This document shows, in pieces, positions 9,950-23,111 of a DNA stretch of 45,029 bases. The first letter of the stretch is position 1; every line of letters begins with the position of its first letter. The position numbers were made by a program, and so were the translations under genes. Where the stretch lies: assembly GCA_029204225.1 (NCBI GenBank), contig CM055094.1, forward strand, positions 65,871,507 to 65,916,535, given 5' to 3'. This stretch comes from Diphasiastrum complanatum (taxonomy: Eukaryota; Streptophyta; Lycopodiopsida; Lycopodiales; Lycopodiaceae). Under the pieces are notes generated by a model that was not told the DNA's origin, made no database searches, and saw nothing but the letters and a program-made list of their open reading frames with translations.

Positions 9950-11085
9950 CTTGGTGGCTACAATCACCAAACAAGAACGAAGAGCTGCAAATTCACGACG
10001 GTTTGTTGGCTAGGAAGCACAAAACCGAGTCTGTGGAGATTCGTGGAACAGCTCAAAACTAAAGGATTCAGAGACAGAAAATTGTCGGCTGAATCAGAAC
10101 GCACGCAAAAACGGAAGCCTGAAATTTCGAATAAAGGCTGCTTGGAGTTTGTAAATCCTTGATCGTTTAGGGCAACCTCAATCTGATTCAGAACTATTTA
10201 AAAATTCAGAGACAAGGGCTAAGAAAGTCTCAAGAAATGTGTATTCCTTGGAAGCCAGGGTTTGGAGGAATAGTAACTCAGATCTCTCTCAGCTCAAAAC
10301 TTTTTTCACAGTTGTAAAAGTGTGCAACTGGGCGCCCTGGTGTGGGAAGTGATCTGTCAACTGGCCGTGGATAGCCGCGCACAGATTGAAAAGCGTGGTC
10401 AGATTCTGAAGAGGAGCAAAAGGGAGTTTAAATCCCTTTCACCATAGCTAAAACCAAACAGAGAAGCCGTGGAGGCTTGCGCACGTTAATTTGTAGTGAA
10501 GCCTTGATGTTTAGAAGGCACTAGTGCATGGAAGTGTGAGCTTGAGCGCACAAAAATCTTTTGGTGACGTAGGATCTGATCTTCAAAGAATCGACGAATA
10601 GGATTGTGAGCTCAGGGGAGCAACGTGGGCCATTGGTTTATCAACGACCATTGGATATCCTTAAATCCATCCTAAACTTCAATTGCATGGGATTGAAGTA
10701 AACTTGGGCCTTCAACTTTTTAAAAAAATTTCAATTTGAAATAAGAGTTGGGTCTTGACTTTTGTGAAAAGTGAAGTCTTTTCAAGGTGAAAAGATAGTT
10801 CAAAAATTGAAAGTGCCTTTATTTCCACCTCCTTTAGTCTATTTTGGCCAAACGAAAGGGTATAGCTTCCAACAAAGGGCACCCTGACTGTACCTGCAAG
10901 TACGGTATGTCAAAACAGAGTGATTGCCTTGGAGAAAGTGTTTGGAGCGTGCCAAAAGTGATTTCACCATTCCATTGCGCACGTAGTCATAGTTGGTGAC
11001 TAGAAGCATTTCGGTAGGCAACGCCAGTTTGGCTTTCAATTTGGCAGAAAGTGGTGGGTGGCTTGGTAACTGTGGCATTTAAAAA
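9950..11085 (+). other. Copia leader region without recognisable gag
   Basis: About 1.1 kb between the PBS and the first integrase codons. Many stops in all + frames. No zinc knuckle or protease DSG motif is seen. An 80-codon minus-strand open frame (11078-10839) has no recognised similarity. The gag and protease part of this element is deleted or decayed beyond recognition. Confidence 0.5.
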
Positions 11086-13350
11086 TTAGAGTGACCTGTG
11101 CGGCCCAATGAAAACTATGTCGCTGGGGAAAGCCTATTATTTTATGACTTTCATAGATGATTACTCTAGGAGGACGGATTTATTTCTTGAAGAAGAAATC
11201 TGACGCTTTTGCTCGCTTGAAGGAGTCTAAGGCTTTAGTAGAGAACCAACTGGATGCACGCATCAAAGTGCTAAGATTAGATAGAGGGGGCGAATACAAA
11301 TCTGTGATTTTTGCAAGGAACACGGCATCAAAAGACAATTCACACAATCACACACGTCGCATAGTAATGGTGTAGCTGAAAGGAAAAACAGGACTATTAT
11401 GGAGAGTGCACACTCCATGATGAAGCAAATGGGCTTAACCGATTCACTTTGGTTGGAAGCGTGCAGTGCAGCAACATCATTGCAAAACAGGAGCCCTATA
11501 GTTGCGGTTCCAAATGTGACTCCCGAAGAAGCATCCACAAGAATAAAGCCAAAGATCAACAAGTTTCATGTCATTGGATGTAGGGCCTATGTACATGTGC
11601 CAAAGGAGGAGCAAAAGAAACTTGATGCCAAAGCAATCAAGTGTATCTTTGTTGGTTATGATGAGAGGACAAAGGCGTATAGGTGTTTTGATTATGTAAT
11701 GAACAAGATTCACATTAGCAAAGATGTGATCTTTGATGAGACGCATAGGTATGAAGATGAAGACCATGCAAGTGATGAAAGCATCAAAAGACTTCCCACA
11801 ATCTTGGAAGAAGAAGATGAAGAAGACGCTCCATAGGATGATGCACATGAAGACGAAGGTCGAGAGGGTGAGTATGAGAAGACACCACCTATTCAAGAGC
11901 CTAGGGGAAGGTACTTGCCAATAGGAGCAACAAAGGAGAAAATGGTTGGAAGTAAGAGACATTACTTGGACACTCCTTGGGACACATACTCTCCACGAAG
12001 TGTATCACCTTAGTCTAAAATACCAAAATGGTATGAAAAGATCATGAAGGACGCAAAACTAAATCAACCAGGATCAAGCACACAAGAAGAAGTGAGAAGA
12101 TCAACGTAGGAAAGGAAGTCTCCCAATCGCTATCATGTGAATTATGCCCTAATAAGTGACATTTTGAAGTGTCGAGAGCCATCAACCTTTGATGAGGCAC
12201 AGGATAATAAAGAGTGGCAAAGGGCAATGGAAGAGGAGATGGAGTCCATCCACATGCATGATACATGAGAGTTAGTTGATCTACCACTTGGAAAGAAACC
12301 CATTGACAACAAATGGGTGATAGAACAAAGTTTCATGCGGATGGCACAATAGCAAAGCATAAGGCACGCCTAGTAGTGAAGGGCTATGAGCAAAATATAG
12401 GAATTGACTATGAAGAGACATTTGCTTAGTGGCTAAGTGGACTACGCTATGCCTTATCATCGCCTTAACATCTCATTTTGGGTGGAAGATCCATCAAATG
12501 GATGTGAAGTCCGCATTTTTGAATGGTGACTTAGAGGAAGAAGTTTACATGGTCCAACCACATGGTTTATGGCAAAAGGACAAGAACATAAGGTGTTCAA
12601 GCTACACAGAGCACTTTATGGCCTTAAGCAAGTGCCACGCGCATGGTATGGACGCATTGACAATTACTTTCTTTCTCATGAGTTTGTAAGAACAAATTCA
12701 GATCCAAATCTTTATGTTCTTATAAACGAAGATAACAATGCCTTGATTGTACTCCATGTTGATGATATTATTATCATGGACAATGATGAGAATCTCATTC
12801 ATTCTATCAAAGCCAACTTATGCAAGCAATTTGAGATGATAGATTTAGACCTTATGCACTATTGCTTGGGTGTCAAGATATCAGGTTATGTCAAAACAAG
12901 TATGTATGCGAGATATTAGAGAGATTTCGCATGACAGAGTGCAAACCTTCCATCACCCCTTGCGAAGCTGGTAAGAAATTATCTCGTGCTGATGATAGTG
13001 CACATGTTGATGCTACGTCAGCTAGTTGGGAGTTTGACCTATCTTACGACTACACGTCCTGATATCTGCTATGTTGTAAGTCTGATTAGCCAATTCATGT
13101 CATCACCCACCATGGATCATTGGAAAGCTGCGAAAAAGATTTTGAGGTATGTGAAAGGTACAACTAACCTTGGCTTGGTCTACAAAAGACAAAGTGTTTT
13201 ACCTAAGTTGCAAGGTTATGTTGACGCTGATTGGGCAGGAAATGTAGATGATAGAAAGTCAACAACAGGTTATGCCTTCAATTTTGGTAGCGGTTGTCTT
13301 TCATGGTCTAGCAAGAAGCAAGACATCATGTCTCTTTCTTCTACAGAAGC
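11086..13350 (+). pseudogene. Ty1/copia pol remnant A (integrase, RT, RNase H)
   Basis: Domains in order: integrase core from SDLCGPMK through FMTFIDDYSRR, RLDRGGEY (second catalytic Asp) and GVAERKNRTIMES (catalytic Glu), about 11090-11420. Then a C-terminal region with KFHVIGCRAYVHVP and KCIFVGYDERTKAYR, an acidic linker, RT with QMDVKSAFLNG and HVDDIIIMD (the usual YVDD is HVDD here), and RNase H with DADWAGNVDDRKSTTGYAF and SLSSTEAQ. Frames shift near 11170, 11320, 12330, 12440, 12580, 12900 and 13040, and there are stops near 11835 and 12010, so it is non-functional. It breaks off inside RNase H at about 13350. Confidence 0.9.
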
Positions 13351-13424
13351 TCAAAATATATTCTGCTATAACTGTTGCGTTTCCGTTCCTACATGCCATG
13401 CTCAATCCTCGAGCTTTTGCTGCC

Positions 13425-13877
13425 GCTCACGCCCACACACAATTTTACGACACCATCATTATACATAAGATTTCATGATGGCAAGATCATTATTCTTGTA
13501 TTTTATGTTGATGACATTATTTTGAGTGGTAATGATCTAGATGGAATAAGAGATGTAAGAGTTGCATTATCCAAAGAGTTTAAAATGGTAGATCTCGGCC
13601 TATTGAGCTTCATTCTAGGAATAGAAGTCATAAGAGGATGTGATTTTAGCTTCATTTGTCAATCTAAGTAGGCTACATCCATCCTAGATAGATTTGGAAT
13701 GAAGAATTGTAAAGGGATTGAGACTCCAATGGAGCAACGTGTAAAAGCATCTATTGATGGTGATGAAGCATCCTATAGGACATCACTTTATATAGAAGGC
13801 TTATAGGCTCCTTGATATATTTAACTATAACTAGACCTGATCTTAGTTACAGTGTTGGAAAGTTAAGCCAATTCATG
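13425..13877 (+). pseudogene. Copia pol remnant B (second RT piece)
   Basis: After the break in element A the sequence jumps back to an RT palm: SLYIRFHDGKII, FYVDDIILSGND, FKMVDLGLLSFILGIEV, one TAG (13669-13671), RFGMKNCKGIETPMEQ and SLIYLTITRPDLSYSVGK. It starts upstream of the point already reached by element A, so it comes from a different Copia copy. It ends at LSQFM, where it joins remnant C in the same frame. Confidence 0.85.
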
Positions 13878-14492
13878 TCCCTCATGTATGCAATGATCTC
13901 CACCAGGCCCGATCTTGCATATATTGTCAACTCCTTGAGCCAATTCTGGCCAATCTTGAAATTATCCACTGGAAGGCTCTGCTTAGAGTCATCAAGTATG
14001 TTCGAGCTACAATGGACCTCTACATATGCTATGGAGAGACTGATCCATCTGATATCCATACACTACATGGATATACAGATGCGAATTGGGCAGGTGATGT
14101 CAACACAAGGATCTCCACTTCTAAATTTGACTTCCTGCTCAACGGTGGTCCAATATTCTGGAATTTTCAAAAGCAAACCTCCATTGCAATGTCTTCGATA
14201 GAATCTAAATACATTGTAGCTTCACAAGCTTCCAAAGAGACAATCTGGTTGAGAAATTTATTGTTTGGCATTGGTCTTAGACAAAATGCTCTGACAATTA
14301 TTCAGTGTGATAATCGAAATGCTATTGCATTGTCGATCAATCCTAGAATTCTCAACAAGGAGATATGTCTGAAGTTTTGTAGAACATAGTATATGGCAGC
14401 TGACATATTTACAAAGGGATTAAATCTGGAGGCACACAAGAACTTTTGTGCAATCTTGAATATGACAATCAAGGCATTCAAGGATCCATATT
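13878..14492 (+). pseudogene. Copia pol remnant C (RT tail, RNase H) running to a polypurine tract
   Basis: Begins SLMYAMISTRPDLAYIVNSL, homologous to the SLIYLTITRPDLSY of remnant B only 72 bp earlier, so the motif is duplicated in tandem. RNase H follows: GYTDANWAGDVNTRISTSKF, SSIESKYIVASQASKETIW and CDNRNAIALSINP. Compared with the related fragment at 39018-39356, about 18 residues (the HSRSKHIE..HY segment) are deleted after INPR. A stop follows FCRT, and ADIFTKGLNLEAHKNF completes the C-terminus. Confidence 0.85.
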
Positions 14493-15306
<814 letters not shown>

Positions 15307-16806
15307 TTGTAATATTGCAATGCATGGCAAATGAAGTTTAAAAACAACTATCCACTAAATAACAATTTAAACGATTTGTGCTTGGCACTACCGAGCATGG
15401 CAGTGCCACGAATCTAATTTTTTGCCATTTTTATTTGCATTTCAAAAGAGAGTCACATGGGTAGTGCCATGTGAAAAACTTGGCGATTTTCATTGTTGTC
15501 TCATTTTTGGTCAATGGATTTGCTAGAATGACTTTTGGCATAGATGTGCCACACAAAGGAAAATGCCAACTTTTTAACTAAGTCTTGAGCTCACATGGCA
15601 AAACGCCACATTTTCTTGTTGTAGTCATTGCTACCAAAAATCAAAGATCTAATATGAATCCAACAAGCGCAATGTAAGGTAATGAGTAAGCATTTATGCT
15701 GCTAAATGGGTGATCTTGAAGCTCAAATCTAATGAGAAGAAGTCCTCTTGAAGTTCCTCGTAAGTAGTGATCAAGACTCATGTGCACTCCAGCTTTTAAA
15801 ACTTGTTTAAACTTCTTATGAAATGAGTACAGTAGTATGTGGAAGTTATATACATACATTCCTCACTCACCTATATAGTACTACATGCGATTTCTTCTTA
15901 GGTATCAATGATCCTGCAACAGAATCACATATTATAGTTCCTCATGCATCGTAATCAAATTAACCTAGAAATTTGATAATGAGCTATCTAGTGTCAAAAA
16001 TGCAGTCCATATAAGAATGGAGATCTAATAAGCAATAATCTAAAAACCAATTCTACATATTAGTAATCTAGATTCATGAAATTCTATTGGATCCCTGCTT
16101 ATGGCTTTGTGATCTGATAGATTGTTTCACACAAATCGGGATGAGAGCAACGACATAATGGTACATCACATGAATGAAGGCTTCGATACCATGATGAAGA
16201 AGATAATCTACAATCCAGATCATTACAAATTATTCCAAGGAACAATACTAGAATGTAAAATTTACAATAAGAACAATAAACTTGATACCAAAATAATAGC
16301 TCTCTCTTCATTTTCAGATCAATGAAAAATCCATGTACATATATAGATCAATCTTTCGAGCATGTAGTGCTATCATGCCACTTAGCATACATTATCGCAT
16401 AATTTAAAAATGTTCACCTACTTGCATGCATAGCTACCTCTTATTGAAAAATTGGGGCTCTATGATTTGAAAATTCATTTAATTTGCCATGACATACCAT
16501 GGCACATTCTAGCTAATATTTCAAAGAGTTTTTTTTTTTACTTCTTATAGTCGAGGTTTATGCAGAATTTACTATGGTTCTTTGATGTTTCTAGTTTAAT
16601 GAAAAGGTTCTTTAGGAGTTTCATGTTTAGTCTCCACTATTGTGTTGATAGTGGTCTTTCAAAATTTTGGTCACTATCATTGAAAAATACTAAACATATA
16701 CAACATGAGACTAAGTCTTGCATGTTGAAAGTTGATGTGACATTGAAAATCAATAATGAAGGTAGTATGAAATTTCAACCACAAACACATTGACATTGAC
16801 ATGCCG

Positions 16807-16808
<2 letters not shown>
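15307..16808. other. Gene-poor stretch
   Basis: AT-rich and full of stops on both strands. It contains repeated GGCAxTxCC/TGGCAC words (15390-15480), possibly the subterminal repeats of an unresolved element. No coding similarity was recognised. Confidence 0.4.

Positions 16809-16862
<54 letters not shown>
16809..16862. repeat. (TC)27 microsatellite
   Basis: A pure TC run of 54 bp. Confidence 0.98.
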
Positions 16863-16865
<3 letters not shown>

Positions 16866-17121
16866 TAAATATCTCGACACTTTTATCTCCATAAGCCTTC
16901 ATTCAACAAAACCCTACTTGTAAAACTCATAGCAACTTATTTGTGCTCCTAAAATCAGTTTTGATGTTTTTACAAAGGAAATGGACGCGCTCTTCATGCA
17001 CAATTCTTATTTTTTTTGAGCATGTCCTCAGAAAAAATGATGGCAAAAAAAGATTCAAAAAAATAAAGAATATATGTGTTCATGTAGGGGAGGTCCAGCT
17101 CCTTGACCGCTTTGCAGTCAA

Positions 17122-17165
17122 AAGGGCCTTCTGCCTCAAGCTATGGCCCTAGGCCGAAGGCCCTT
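17122..17165. repeat. Perfect 10-bp inverted repeat (hairpin)
   Basis: AAGGGCCTTC and GAAGGCCCTT are separated by 24 bp. No promoter or terminator context is visible. Confidence 0.7.
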
Positions 17166-17680
17166 CTTTGGTAGAACCCCCTCGCCCCCCCCTCCTTCCA
17201 AAAGAAGAAGAAGAAGCTCTCTCTAACGTTCCACAATTCTGTCTAGAATGTTCTAAATAGATTTATGTACTACACATTTTCGAGTTTTCTAAGAAAGCAA
17301 CTTGGTCTCACCAAGGTTAAGAAACTTCCATTCTCTCCATCATTGGGTACATTCTCTCTCTAAATGTACAAGCCATAGTCACATTATTGGCATTAGATTT
17401 TTGTTGCTTTTGCGTGAATTGGTAAGTGCGTGTACATGTCTATCTATCGATGGATGTCATTGATAGTTTTGATCTGATTTGACATGGTGGAGTAAGATCT
17501 CAAATATCATGTCCTCCATTTGTAGATTTGAAAATTGCAACAAAAGTATACACTTTGTGCTTGAATATTTCAAAGAGTTACTACACTATTCTATTATGTG
17601 AAGAAAATGATAAGGGGAAGGAAATCAGCCAAAAGAATCCCAACTCTCATATATCTTTGAGAATAGAGTTCCGTGTAAAA

Positions 17681-17737
<57 letters not shown>
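17681..17737. repeat. (GT)n(GA)n compound microsatellite
   Basis: About 11 GT units run directly into about 17 GA units and end at an ATG (17738). Confidence 0.97.
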
Positions 17738-17741
<4 letters not shown>

Positions 17742-17905
17742 TGCCAGCAATTCTGCTGATTTTTGTGTTCTTGCTACTGCTGTCGTTGGTGGTTTTCTCT
17801 TCACCCAGCTGCGATTCCGAGTGCTATCTCCCAGCTCCCTCCTCCTACCGGTGCAGATCAGAAAGAGTGGATATTTTGTATATTTGGCGTGATCGACCCA
17901 GCTAA
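17738..17905 (+). CDS. Candidate 55-residue peptide with signal-like N-terminus
   Basis: ATG directly follows a GA repeat, a common plant 5' leader feature. Residues 3-20 form a strong hydrophobic stretch (PAILLIFVFLLLLSLVV) followed by FSSPSCDSEC, which fits a signal peptide with cleavage near Ser22-Ser24. The remainder is short and has three Cys (CDSEC, YRC), then TAA. It may instead be the first exon of a longer secreted or membrane protein. No family is recognised and there is no support beyond the sequence pattern. Confidence 0.25.
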
Positions 17906-19984
17906 AATTCCCAGTACGGAGACGATTGTGTGCTTGATATGACGGCAATCATCCAGAAGCTGTGCTGCTCAGAAGGTGACCACTAATGTAACAGTTAGCA
18001 CTGAGTTGGTTTATAGTACGATTGATGCTGGCTCATGGTTTTTTCTTTTCATCACCCTTGAAGTTTCGATTGTCATAGAGGCGTGATGTACACGAGTATA
18101 ACATTCTGGCGGATATAGATCTGCAATCTAAGCTGAAATTTGGGTTTATATGGTTGTGAGCTGCAGCTATGGAGAGCCATTTGGTGAGGTGTAAATATGC
18201 TGAGAGACAGCTGCCGCGAACAGGATCAGCCGCAAAGTGTATCTATTGGTTGACCTGTTGTACTTTTGTTCCTAATCAGTATATCAATAGTGGTCTAGCT
18301 ACGAGACAGTTTCATACTTCCAAATCTCAAACCAACAAGAGTTCGCCTGGTTTAGACACAAAGGGGACTAACTGCATTTCATAAAATGGACTTACTTCCC
18401 ATATCGGTCTACCTACTTCAATAGCAGCATAAGGCTGTTTTTTTTGTCGTAGCCACAGTAAGTGTATTATCGAGAATATGCACAATTATCTCTGTGTGAT
18501 AGACAGCGAAAGAGATAAAGGAATAAAAAGACAGCAGGATAGAGAACTAAAGATCAGAATTCCAACTCTATTGAACAATATGGGGCAGCATCAAACTATG
18601 TGAACTTAAAAGTGTACTGACAGGCCTAGATATGAAGCTAGCCCCCAATTTGTAAAGTTCACGTGAGAAAAAGTATCAATAAATGGGGCGTTTAAGCACT
18701 TGGAAAACATCATAGCAAGACTATAGCTTCTCATGAACTCAAAAGGAAAACTTTATTTCGAGCTTAGGAAAGACAACCAAGGACTCTTATCAAACACTTG
18801 TTGGTTCTTGTTAATCCAAATCAAGAATAGCATGCAGATATCTCATAACATATCAAGGTAAGATGAACAGGTAATATATGATCAGCAAAGAAGACTCTTT
18901 CAAGAGATAGCTTAGGAGGTTTCCAGCATATACAATGCTCTTCCATAAATTCTCTCTACAAAGAAAAAAAAGATAATCAAAAGTCCAATTATCTAGCTTA
19001 TACAATGGACACTTTTGCATATTTGACATATGATCATTTAGTTTTTAGTGACAAAGAGCCTATGATCAGGCCGTATGTAAAGGAATTAAAGTTGCCAATT
19101 GAGATTTTCCCAATGTTGTGAAACCAATCCTTCCATTGTTCCATTGTTTATGGCAATCAAATATGCTCCACTTGTTCTGAAGCATTTAAAAAAAAATTCA
19201 GTTCTTGTGAAGAATGTCCGTTTCAAGTGTAGTTGTGAAATTTCTAGTGTATGATGTGAATTTCCTTGAACGTGCCTTGTCTTTACTTTGGTATATGATT
19301 TGTTTAAGAATCTCTTTTCCTTCTTAAATAAGCTTTTTTGAGGATTCACTTTGGGATAGAGATCTCGTAGGTCTGAGATTGGTATGAAACCTTTCATGGC
19401 TAGTGAGTGACTCACTTATGGGTGCTTTGTGTGAGTTGCTTTAGAGCAACATAAAATTACCTCTAGTAGTGATTGATCCCTTATAGAGGGGTATAGAGGT
19501 TGGGAAGGTAAAGATATTCCATGTTAGGAAGCATTATTTCCCATCCTAAAGGAAGATTTGAGGGTGGACACAACAAACATGTTGGCAAATGATTCTATTG
19601 TCGAGAATATTGACATAAGGCAAATCGAGACTGAATTGAGTATATGCTTGAACACAATAACACGAGCAAGAAAGGAGAGGAATCGGAAATCCCATTGCGA
19701 TATTTCATTTTTGAGGAAATCTATGAACAAGATGAATTCATGTGTAGGAGTTAGTCTATGAACCCCAAAGGAAAACTGGGAAACTAATCATAGAGCCATG
19801 AGAGATGATTTTGAGCCCTAATTCGATTCAATTATCAATTACGTGGATCATTATTTTTGAGTAATAGTATATTCGATTTGGTTTTAAAAGTTTACAATAG
19901 AAGAGGGGGGCAACTATAGAATTTTGGGATGCTCGAAAGCAATGCATTAACTCTCAATCAACATATGGAGAGCTGAAATATCAT
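17906..19984. other. Gene-poor stretch
   Basis: Short open frames occur (for example + 18169-18384 and - 19415-19086), but none shows a known domain or convincing splice signals. Possible continuation of the LINE remnant into 19500-19990 could not be confirmed. Confidence 0.4.
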
Positions 19985-20300
19985 CAGCAAAAATAAGATT
20001 GGTAGCCAAGGGGAGAGGAGATTCTCATTATCAATTTTTTTTTTGGTAAAAGCATTTTAAGTTGATAAACGAGGGTCTCAATGACAATGGAAAATAGGAG
20101 AGGGGAAAGATGACATCCTTGCCTTGTTCCGCATTTAATCTTAAGGAGTTCCAGCATTGCAACATTTAAGAAATCCTAGGCGAACTTGAGTGGTACAATG
20201 CCCTAACTAGATTACTGAAGGATGGAAAAATTGAAAAACATTTGCAACATTTAAATGTATATTCTTAATCATTTTTTTCCAATGCTTTTACCAAACCAAT
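19960..20300 (-). pseudogene. LINE (L1-type) reverse transcriptase remnant
   Basis: The minus strand reads GTRQGCHLSPLLFSIVIETL (about 20128-20069), the RT motif that precedes the active site in plant L1 elements. After a frameshift at a homopolymer run it reads LATNLIFADDISALHM (about 20014-19967) with the F-A-D-D catalytic motif. Upstream sequence to about 20300 is probably the same domain but has stops. No endonuclease domain or poly(A) end was found. Confidence 0.7.
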
Positions 20301-23103
20301 GCAGAGGATTAGGGTCTCATATGAGTCATGAATGTCCATTAGGTCATGTCTATATGTTCAATATCATAATGGTGTCCATGATGTTATGACTTTTATGAAT
20401 CAAAATTGTTCACTGTAGATAATTGTTAAAGTAACTCGTGTTAGTGTGCCCCATAAGACTCCAAGGGATGACACTCCCAAAAGTCCCAAAGCAAGAGGAA
20501 CTCAAGGACTATAAGACTCCAACCTATGGTGAGCCAGTCAAGTAGTTACAAGTCATGAGCTAGCTCTGGAGCTCGAGTCATGGCCTAGTCATCTCTTGGG
20601 ACCCATGTCTAGGAGCTAAGCTGATTTGAGACAACTTGCGGGATTCACATCCGGGAGCTAGACTGATTTTGCTTGGCTTGCCAGGCTTAATCGACAAAAT
20701 CAAATCTAAGTCCAAAAAAGTGTGCTTTACCAAACATCGCTATATTCCATAACAAAGAGGGCGCATCGAATCACAACAAAACTATAAGGGGAGTTACGTA
20801 GACAGAAACTTGGGAAGGTCAACCAACGCTAGGAATCTAAATGCCAGGTCTCAGCTCCCTCTACTAGCATGAGCCAAGCCCCAAGACCAATTAGTCTATG
20901 TATGAATGCAACCTCTTCCAAATTTAATAAAGTTGATTTTTGAGTATGATTACCATATCAGTTTTGCCTACGAAACTGATCCAAGTGGAAGGACTCTTAC
21001 TACAACCTTTTTGCGTCACTGGTTCTAAGGGTCCACGTCATCGACATGTGGCCTGCAGCTATGCCATTTGGTCAGTGTGGCAACCACTATGCCTTGGGAT
21101 TTCATGAGTGACTTGTTACCTTTTGGGAACGGATTCTGAGTTGGCTTTTGAGTTGGCTGGAATTTTCATTTTCCTAAATCTGAATGGTTAGGCTGGTTGC
21201 ATTGGCTTTTTAAGTGAGTTCATGTTGGATGAATGTTAGACTTAAGCGCGTCTTGGGGAAAATGCTCAAGTCCCGGCACCTCCCAATGCCCTTTGAGGTG
21301 CCGGCGCTACAATAACTCCAGACTCTGGGTAAGGCTCGACATCGAGTCAATGTTTGAGAATCTTGTAGCTTTTTTGGAAGTGGTGTTTGGGAACAATATT
21401 GATAAGGCCTTTTGTCATCTTATTTGAAAAATGATATCCTTTGGTAGTTGTTTTTGTTGAACTCAAAAGCTAATTTTCCAATTTCACCCAAAATTCAATA
21501 AATATATAAGAGAGTATCCCATTTGGTCATGGTATTTTGCTATGATTAAGGGCTTATGTTCCCTTTTCTAGATCTTCTCTTGTGAATGATGCATCCAACA
21601 TCTAATATTAGTATCTATTCTTGATTCAACTGCAACTTCACCTAAGGGGTGAGGTCAAAATTGCTAGTCACAACTCCACAATAATGATAAATAGATCTAT
21701 TATGTTTCTTGTTGAGGTGATTGCTTTGTCATTTTTGTGAATGATACAAAAGCTATTGGGTCCATGTCTCTTCTTTAAACCTTGAAATAACAAGATATAG
21801 CCATAAAATAACATGAACACCTTCTTCAATAAAGAATATCACTTCTTATGGCTAACCAACCTATTGATTCAAAAGGTCTTTTGTCTATCCCCACCTGTAT
21901 AGGCTTCTACTCCTCTCTATATTGTGGTTTTACTCCCCTAGGTGAATGATCCATTTGTAATAAACCTATATTTGAATTCAATCTTACATCTCTTACTGGA
22001 GTCTGAACTTTTCTCTTTTGACATACACTGTACTGGTTGTGCTCATGTTTATATCACTTCCTCAACAACTACACCCTATTTGAGGCCTTCACAAAATTTT
22101 GGGTACCCCTTGGAAGAACATTGTGTTTTATTCAATGTCTTTTCTGTGAATATAGATGACATATTCTTCAAGACCTCGAAGCTACTTTCCCCTTGTATGC
22201 TAGGGTTGGAGTCCATGGCACCAAGTCCCTAACCACGGAAAATCTTATTAAAAGTTTACTTTTGATACATTTTTTGCATCCACTCTCAATATTAGATTCA
22301 ACAGCATTGTGAAATACTCTTGATGTCGCCCTTAAAATGTAAGATAGTCTTACATGCAAAGATTACTAAAAGTATAAATTCAATAATGTAAAAACAATCA
22401 TTACACAAATCACACTACATGGAAAATAGGTCCTAAGTTACCACATTACATCAATCATTCATACATGCTTGGGGTATATGTTAGAAGAGTGTGCGTGCCT
22501 CAAGGTAGCCATATGATCCACATAATTGAAAAAATGTTATTTGCAGAGGGAATCAATACTATTTGGTGCGATTTTTTTTTTTTGAGTCAATGAATTTTTG
22601 AAATTGCATGTACGTATGCAAAAAAAATTGCTTAGTGAGACATAACCCCGAAAAGAACATTTTATAGCACTTCAAAGTACCATTTTCAAGTTGTGAAAAT
22701 TGATGGATACTCGTGACAAATGGATGCACCATTCACCCTAGGCAATCACCTTTAGCTTAAAAGGAAACAAAAGTGACTACGGTGTGGCCCACGGCATTAT
22801 CAACATATTGTGCACACTAAATCTAATCTACTTATTATTTACGTCAGAATTTTTGATTCGGTCTTTGAGCATTCTAGAAAGCTGTTGGCTTTCACTGACC
22901 TGGTAGTAATGGTCCTCAGCTTTCCCCTCATGGTATTTCTAACTGCTTTTAGTGTGGTCACTTTCTGCTCTACTTCAACCTTCAGCATATTAGTTGCATA
23001 GGTTCTTGCCTTTGGCCTAGTGACGTAGCATCTCTAATATTTCCTTTACTTTGGCCCAATAGTGATGCAATATACAATGAACCACTAATTCATTATAGGC
23101 TAC
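20301..23103. other. Gene-poor stretch
   Basis: No recognised gene. It contains a perfect 10-bp stem at 21273-21304 (CCGGCACCTC / GAGGTGCCGG, 12-bp loop). Weakly open minus-strand segments at 22230-22000 could belong to an old retroelement but show no diagnostic motif. Confidence 0.4.
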
Positions 23104-23111
23104 ATAGCTAC

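Noticed and set aside
10839-11078. 80-codon minus-strand frame inside the Copia leader
   Set aside because: No family similarity and antisense to the element; kept only as a note.
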